A DNA stretch of 64,000 bases from DAIDKA01 sp036489445 (GTDB taxonomy: Bacteria > Pseudomonadota > Gammaproteobacteria > Steroidobacterales > Steroidobacteraceae), in the NCBI GenBank assembly GCA_036489445.1, contig DASXFV010000016.1:1-64000 (forward strand), read 5' to 3'. Below are positions 59,307-64,000 of the stretch, piece by piece; position 1 is the stretch's first letter, and each line of letters begins with the position of its first letter. The translations under genes and the position numbers were made by a program. The notes beneath the pieces were generated by a model. It made no database searches. It worked only from the letters and a program-made list of their open reading frames with translations, and was not told the DNA's origin.

Positions 59307-60179
59307 ATGCGTGTGGGCTTCCTGGGCCTGGGCGCGATGGGCGTCTGCATGGCCCGCAATCTGCGCAAGGCGGCGCTGCTCACGGCGGTCTGGAACCGTA
59401 CCGCCGCTAAGGCGGTGGCGCTGGCCACCGAACTGGATTGCACCGCTCCGGCGACTCCTGCTGCAGTGGCCCGGGACACCGACGTGGTCGTCCTGTGCGT
59501 GTCGACGGACCAGGATGTCATGGCAGTCGCCGATGCACTCTATCCCGGACTGCGCACCGGACAATTGATCATCGACTGCTCGACGGTGAGCGCGGACACG
59601 GCTCGCACGGTCGCAAAACGTCTAGCGGGGGCAGGTGTGGATTTCATGGATTGCCCGGTGAGCGGCGGTGTGGAAGGCGCCCGCGATGGCACTCTCGCCA
59701 TCATGTGTGGCGGCTCCCCTGCGAGCTTCACGCTGGCGCAACCCGTGCTTACCGCCATGGGGCGCACCCTGGCGCACTTCGGACCGGTAGGCGCCGGTCA
59801 GACGGCCAAGGCGACCAACCAGATCATGTGCGCCGGCATCATCGAGGCCGTGGGTGAGGCCATGGCCTTCGCCAAAGCCAACGGCCTGCCGCTGGACAAA
59901 CTGGTGGAGACCTTGGGCAAGGGTGCCGGCTCGAGCTGGTACTTCGTGCATCGCGCGCCCAACATGATCCGCGAGGCCTACCCGCCTGGATTTCGCGTCC
60001 GGCTGCATGCCAAGGACCTGGGCATCTGCCACGACATGGCCGCCACCTTCGGCGTCGAACTGCCCGTTGTGGAACGCATGCGGGCGCAGTACGCGCAGCT
60101 CATCGCCCAGGGTCATGGCGATGAGGACATCTCCACCTGCTTCAGGCTCAAGGATCAGCTGTTCAAGACCGGTGGCTGA
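59307..60179 (+). CDS. Beta-hydroxyacid dehydrogenase (HIBADH family)
   Basis: 290 residues. The N-terminal VGFLGLGAMGVCMARNL is the dinucleotide fold. FMDCPVSGGVEGARDGTLAI is the substrate-binding signature, and KATNQIMCAGIIEAVGEAMAF holds the catalytic Lys. The family includes 3-hydroxyisobutyrate, tartronate-semialdehyde and glyoxylate/succinic-semialdehyde reductases; the substrate is not clear. Confidence 0.92.
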   Translation: MRVGFLGLGAMGVCMARNLRKAALLTAVWNRTAAKAVALATELDCTAPATPAAVARDTDVVVLCVSTDQDVMAVADALYPGLRTGQLIIDCSTVSADTARTVAKRLAGAGVDFMDCPVSGGVEGARDGTLAIMCGGSPASFTLAQPVLTAMGRTLAHFGPVGAGQTAKATNQIMCAGIIEAVGEAMAFAKANGLPLDKLVETLGKGAGSSWYFVHRAPNMIREAYPPGFRVRLHAKDLGICHDMAATFGVELPVVERMRAQYAQLIAQGHGDEDISTCFRLKDQLFKTGG

Positions 60180-60217
60180 CGCCAGCCGCAAGGGTCAGCG
60201 GTGAGACGGCGCGTGTC

Positions 60218-60712
60218 TCACGGCCAGCAGGTCGCAGTCGAATCAGCGCCGCCATTGTCCGTTGAGGTCCGCGCCCCAGTCTGATCCAGCTGAAACGTCT
60301 GGCAGGCCGTGTCCTGGAGCTGGGAACTGCCGGCCGATGGCGTGATCTGCAGCACGTAGGTCGCCGGCTGGGTCGCCGTCGCAGGGCTTACAGTGACACT
60401 GGAGATCGAGTAGTAGCTGCCGATCGATACCGGCCAGGCCGCGGCGCCTCCACTGGCAACATACTGCAGAGCAATCGGACTGTTCGAATAGATGTTCTGT
60501 GTGCCGAAGTAGCGCTCCTCGCGCGCCGCCAGATCCAGCAATGCGGTCTTCGCCTCGGTGCGCCGGGACTTGCGCACCGAGCTGTTATACATCGGCACTG
60601 CGATGGCCCCCAGAATCGCGATAATCGTAACCACGATCATCAGTTCTATGAGCGAGAAGCCGCCGATGCGGCTGCGAGGCCGCCGCTTCGAATTCAAAGG
60701 AATGCTCATCAT
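60218..60712 (-). CDS. pilE: Type IV pilin-like protein (PilE)
   Basis: 164 residues. The prepilin leader has 17-18 residues ending at GGF, then SLIELMIVVTIIAILGAIA with Glu at position 5 of the mature protein, as needed for pilin assembly. The C-terminal domain has two Cys (DTACQTFQL...TATCWP) that would form the disulfide loop. It follows pilY1 by 10 bp, so it is the minor pilin PilE of the fimT-pilV-W-X-Y1-E set. Tandem ATG codons at 60712/60709 follow GAGGA. Confidence 0.93.
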   Translation of the reverse strand: MMSIPLNSKRRPRSRIGGFSLIELMIVVTIIAILGAIAVPMYNSSVRKSRRTEAKTALLDLAAREERYFGTQNIYSNSPIALQYVASGGAAAWPVSIGSYYSISSVTVSPATATQPATYVLQITPSAGSSQLQDTACQTFQLDQTGARTSTDNGGADSTATCWP

Positions 60713-60722
60713 GGGGTAGTCC

Positions 60723-63700
60723 TCATCGCAGCTGCACCCAGGTGATGCGCCGGCCCTTGCCATTGGCGCCAGGGTTGACCTGGGTGAGGAGTGGCTGGTT
60801 GGTGACCGTCTGTGACACCAGCCAGAGGGATCCGGTCGCGGACGTGACGGGGAATGACGTACCCACCGCATTGGTTTCCGTGCCCGCAGCCGCGGCATCG
60901 TGGTAGGACACGAAGAAGTTCGGCACCGCAGCGCCAGTCAGCACCGAGATTGCGTAAGTGAACCCGGTATCGGTGTTGGTGGTACAGGACAGCACCTGGT
61001 TATTGGCGGGCACCACCGAGTTCACGGTGAATACACCTTCCAGCAGCTGCGGGTTGAACACGATCTGCTCCTCGGCGCCGATCAGGTTCAGGTACCAGCC
61101 GTACTGCGCGCCCGTCGTGCAGGTGGAGCCCGCCCAGCAGATCGCGATCGGGTTGTTGATATCCCGCGTCACGCCATCCGCGTTCAGAGTAAAGGTTTGC
61201 TTCTGCAGATTGGCCTGTGCGAGGGTGTAGTTGGGTGCGGTCAAGCCGGTAGCCGTCGCGCTCAAGGATGCATACTGGGGCGTGCCCGACTTGGCATTCC
61301 AGCTGGACATGTTCCAGTCCCACACTCCGTAGAGACTTTGTGTGGTGGACTGGTAAGCCACCGGGGCTGCGTTGGTGAACTGAGTGCGCATTCCGGTACC
61401 AAAGGCCAGCATGACGGTGTTGCCGCCGGCAGGTGTCGTACCCGAGGATACCGTCACCGCGGTCGTGATCGGCTGGCCCGCGGGCGTTGTGAACAGCGGA
61501 CCGGGGCTCACGGCCCAGGAGGTCTCGGCGGCGGCGGTCAGATCGAAACGCCACAGATTGCCCATGAGGTCGCCGGCATAAACATAGTCCGTGATGTGAT
61601 CGCCGTCCAGATCGGCGCTGGTGACATAGGCAATACCATTATTGTGGGCCGTACCGGTATTGCCGGTGCTCAGATAGTAGAACAGCTTGTTGCCGCTGCT
61701 ATCGATGGTCATCACGAAAATACCGGCGTCACCGTTGGTGCTGCCAAAACCATTGCCGAAAATGACCGCCCAGCGCCCATCGTGCAGCCGGCGGATGATG
61801 GGCGTGCCATAGGTGTTGCCCAGACTCTTGTTGCAGGTGGTCGAGCCGGAATCCGTCGCGCAGCTGATGGTCGCTGGAGTCCATTCGCCAATGACCAGGC
61901 TCGAGGCGTTGCCCTCGGAGAAGTTGCTCGCCGTGGGATTGGTCACGTCGAGGGCGAAGAGGGCCGCCCCACCCGCGCCCAGACCGCCCACCAGCCAGGT
62001 ATGCCAGGCTCCGCTGTAGTACAGGTCGCCGGTTCCCGGCGTCGCATCGACAAAGAAGTTGTGGCCGTACTGGGTGTTGCTGAAATCCAGGGCCGAGGTG
62101 ACGCACGCCGGCTGGGTGGACCCGCCAGTGGTGTAGGCCGGCGTCACGCCATGGATGTTCTGCACGATGGACCCCGTGGCGGCCAGCGAAGCGCAGGCGC
62201 CCCCGGTGCTGGGGCTGAGCAGCAGCGAACCGGGCATGTAGGCCAGCACTTCCTGGCCATCATTGTTCGCCGGATTGAAGGTTCCGTCGGCATTGAACGA
62301 GCCGCTGCGGAAGCCGTGCAGCATGCCGTCGTTGGAACCCACATAGACCACGTTTGGCCGGGTCTGCTCTGCCGCCACAAACTGCAGGTACGTCTGCGTG
62401 CCTGAGTTCTCCGGCGTGGGGTCCGACGTCGGGAACAGTTTGTCCCTCCAGGTTGCGGTGTAGGGGGACTGCGGCGGGCCGACCCAGGTCGGGCTGGAAT
62501 CCACGATGTCCCCCAGGATGCTGGTGCGCGCCCGGAAACAGGGAGTGTTCGCCGCATCCGGGCAGGTACCGGCCGAGTTGATTTCGTCGGTGCGATCCCC
62601 GCGCAGATAGTTGAACCGGTACTGCGTGGAGTTCGCGTCCCCCTGGGTGAGCGCGGCCTGCTGGGCGGTACTCAGGTTGCCCCATTCAAAGGGCACGCCG
62701 CCGCCGCTATAGGTGAGGATGACGCGGCTGGCCGGAGTCATCGCTGCCGTCGGTCCGCCCACTCCGGTGGAGCAGTTCTGTCCGCTCAGCACGCCGGTGA
62801 GGACACAGGACGCGTCCCAGGTCGGCGTCGTGTCGACCGTCACATTGCCGGTCGTGGGGTCCGAGTTCAAGGCGTTCGCCGTGACGCGGCCTACCCAGTT
62901 GTTCTGGTCATAGTAGGCAAAGTAGGCAAAGGTGCCGGATTCAACCTTGGCGGACTGCTTTTCGTTGACACCCGCGGAGCTTGCGGACTGCACGGCTGGC
63001 GCGGACTTGAAGCACAGGATCTCGTGGACATTGGTGGCGCCACCGGTGGATCCCGCGAAACCGAAGCGCACGTAGTTGGGCACCGTGCCGTTGGAGGCCT
63101 GGATGTTCTGGTTGGCGATCACGTTTATGTAGGCGCCGCCGTTGTAGGCGTACGACAGGCTCAGATAGCCATCGCTCGTGATCTTCAGGTTGTAGAAAAT
63201 CGGGGTCGCCGCGCTGCGGGTCGCCGCGGCACCGTTGTACAGCGGATTGCTGCCCGGCAGGATCGAGTAGGCGCCCGGGATCGGCGCGTAGTCGAGGATT
63301 TTCGCGGTGTTGCCGGCGTTGCTCAACGTCGCGGCGCCCGCGTCCGTGGGCGTGCTGGTCGCATAGTTCCACAGGTGACCGGAGCTGCAGGTTTTTTGAA
63401 TGGCGGCCTGGATGGCCGAGACGTTGGGCGTGTAGGCCGGCTGACTGGTGGGCGGATTCGTGCTGGTGGAAACCGTCGTGGTGGTGCCCGCCGTTCCCGT
63501 GTTCAACGGAGTCCGGGTCGTCAGGTCACTCGATGAGGTCGTGGTGCACAGACTCAGGGTCCTATCGAGCGCGAACGGCGAGGAACACGTGCCGGACCTG
63601 CTGGGGGCCTTCCCACAGTAACCGGAGGGATAAGACGTACTGGAAGTAGCGGAATAGGTGCCGCTGCTGCAGCTGCCGCACACCGCGGGCGTAGCATTCG

Positions 63701-64000
63701 GGTTATAGGCATAACCCGAATTGCAGTTTGCCGTGACCGTGGTCGTGGTGGTCGTGTTGGTGCAGATCCCGTTGCCATAGGTCGTCGTGGTGGCCGTGGA
63801 GGTGGTGACACCGCCGGAAGTATTATTGGTCGGGCCGATGACAGGACACACGCCGCAGGTGCCGGTCGCGGCGTCAAAACTACCCGCGCTGCAGGTGGCG
63901 GCCAGCCATGCCGGATAGAAGGGCAATGAGGCATTGCCGGGATTGGTGCCATAGGCATTGTTGAGCGCGGGCCAGGAGATGGCTCCGCCGCCACGCAGTC
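60723..64000 (-). CDS. pilY1: PilY1-like type IV pilus tip protein, partial
   Basis: The 3' end and at least 1092 residues are visible; the frame stays open through the right edge of the window, so the N-terminus is missing. The C-terminal seven-blade propeller includes YVTSADLDGDHITDYVYAGD, an EF-hand-like calcium site (DLDGDHITD) followed by GNLWRFDL, the hallmark of PilY1. The N-terminal part is Thr/Ser/Cys-rich with spaced CxxC units. PilY1 acts at the pilus tip in adhesion, retraction and surface sensing. Confidence 0.93.
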   Translation of the reverse strand, partial: LRGGGAISWPALNNAYGTNPGNASLPFYPAWLAATCSAGSFDAATGTCGVCPVIGPTNNTSGGVTTSTATTTTYGNGICTNTTTTTTVTANCNSGYAYNPNATPAVCGSCSSGTYSATSSTSYPSGYCGKAPSRSGTCSSPFALDRTLSLCTTTSSSDLTTRTPLNTGTAGTTTTVSTSTNPPTSQPAYTPNVSAIQAAIQKTCSSGHLWNYATSTPTDAGAATLSNAGNTAKILDYAPIPGAYSILPGSNPLYNGAAATRSAATPIFYNLKITSDGYLSLSYAYNGGAYINVIANQNIQASNGTVPNYVRFGFAGSTGGATNVHEILCFKSAPAVQSASSAGVNEKQSAKVESGTFAYFAYYDQNNWVGRVTANALNSDPTTGNVTVDTTPTWDASCVLTGVLSGQNCSTGVGGPTAAMTPASRVILTYSGGGVPFEWGNLSTAQQAALTQGDANSTQYRFNYLRGDRTDEINSAGTCPDAANTPCFRARTSILGDIVDSSPTWVGPPQSPYTATWRDKLFPTSDPTPENSGTQTYLQFVAAEQTRPNVVYVGSNDGMLHGFRSGSFNADGTFNPANNDGQEVLAYMPGSLLLSPSTGGACASLAATGSIVQNIHGVTPAYTTGGSTQPACVTSALDFSNTQYGHNFFVDATPGTGDLYYSGAWHTWLVGGLGAGGAALFALDVTNPTASNFSEGNASSLVIGEWTPATISCATDSGSTTCNKSLGNTYGTPIIRRLHDGRWAVIFGNGFGSTNGDAGIFVMTIDSSGNKLFYYLSTGNTGTAHNNGIAYVTSADLDGDHITDYVYAGDLMGNLWRFDLTAAAETSWAVSPGPLFTTPAGQPITTAVTVSSGTTPAGGNTVMLAFGTGMRTQFTNAAPVAYQSTTQSLYGVWDWNMSSWNAKSGTPQYASLSATATGLTAPNYTLAQANLQKQTFTLNADGVTRDINNPIAICWAGSTCTTGAQYGWYLNLIGAEEQIVFNPQLLEGVFTVNSVVPANNQVLSCTTNTDTGFTYAISVLTGAAVPNFFVSYHDAAAAGTETNAVGTSFPVTSATGSLWLVSQTVTNQPLLTQVNPGANGKGRRITWVQLR

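Noticed and set aside
60900..62405. 501-codon open frame on the + strand over pilY1
   Set aside because: High-GC antisense shadow of pilY1; no conserved motif and no start signal.
1..64000. CRISPR array, rRNA operon or prophage genes
   Set aside because: No spaced direct repeats of CRISPR type, no rRNA text and no phage structural genes are visible.

Overview
The window is GC-rich, gene-dense DNA from a gammaproteobacterium. It most likely belongs to the Xanthomonadales / Steroidobacterales / Nevskiales side of the class, judging by gene content: a polA - engB - cytochrome c4 - dsbA block, an arginine cluster built around a transcarbamylase of the acetyl/succinyl-ornithine type, ubiK next to comM, and a type IV pilus pilY1-pilE pair. 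The placement is an inference from content and order; no rRNA is present to confirm it.

Layout. 1-3.4 kb: end of a PAP2 phosphatase gene, a YadG/YadH-like ABC exporter, and a zinc-ribbon protein next to a bactofilin. 3.5-8.6 kb: two divergent operons that together take glucuronate to KDPG (uxaC, manD | uxuB-like, kdgK). 8.6-12 kb: an unknown gene divergent from an orphan FlhC-like regulator, then two toxin-antitoxin modules (Phd/VapC-PIN and MazE/MazF), each with a palindromic operator at its start. 12-20.6 kb: a TolB-domain/TPR membrane protein, a SnoaL-like protein, a glycosyltransferase broken by two frameshifts, an MFS transporter, lipoproteins, NudC and an NRDE protein.

20.6-29.2 kb: an arginine operon (argR, argG, an unrecognised P-loop gene, argC, argD, argF', argB, argH, lptM) whose genes overlap or nearly touch. 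A pair of ARG boxes with the expected 21-bp phasing lies in front of argR. No acetylglutamate synthase or deacetylase is present, and the P-loop gene sits between argG and argC. 29.2-37.3 kb: DUF1501/DUF1800 pair, polA, a predicted sRNA with a sigma-E-type promoter in the polA-engB gap (the locus of Spot 42 and ErsA in other gammaproteobacteria), engB, cytochrome c4, lipoprotein DsbA and tRNA-Arg(CCG).

37.4-45.1 kb: the remains of an integrative conjugative element next to the tRNA. They are a 5'-truncated, frameshifted DUF3363 relaxase and a traG/virD4 N-terminal stub, with GST, LysR, nitronate monooxygenase, YbfB-type MFS and a second LysR between them. 45-50 kb is a worn region with a HAD stub, a His-tailed EamA transporter, an NmrA/TetR pair and two gene fragments joined at a deletion. 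50-64 kb returns to ordinary chromosome: katG, a c5-type cytochrome, a membrane protein / winged-helix / cis-prenyltransferase set, comM, ubiK, a sigma-54-driven amtB, a DUF4124 protein, a beta-hydroxyacid dehydrogenase, pilE and pilY1 (cut by the window end).

Best candidates for something new are the P-loop gene inside the arginine operon, the neighbouring transcarbamylase with unusual residues at its specificity and phosphate-binding positions, and the sRNA between polA and engB.
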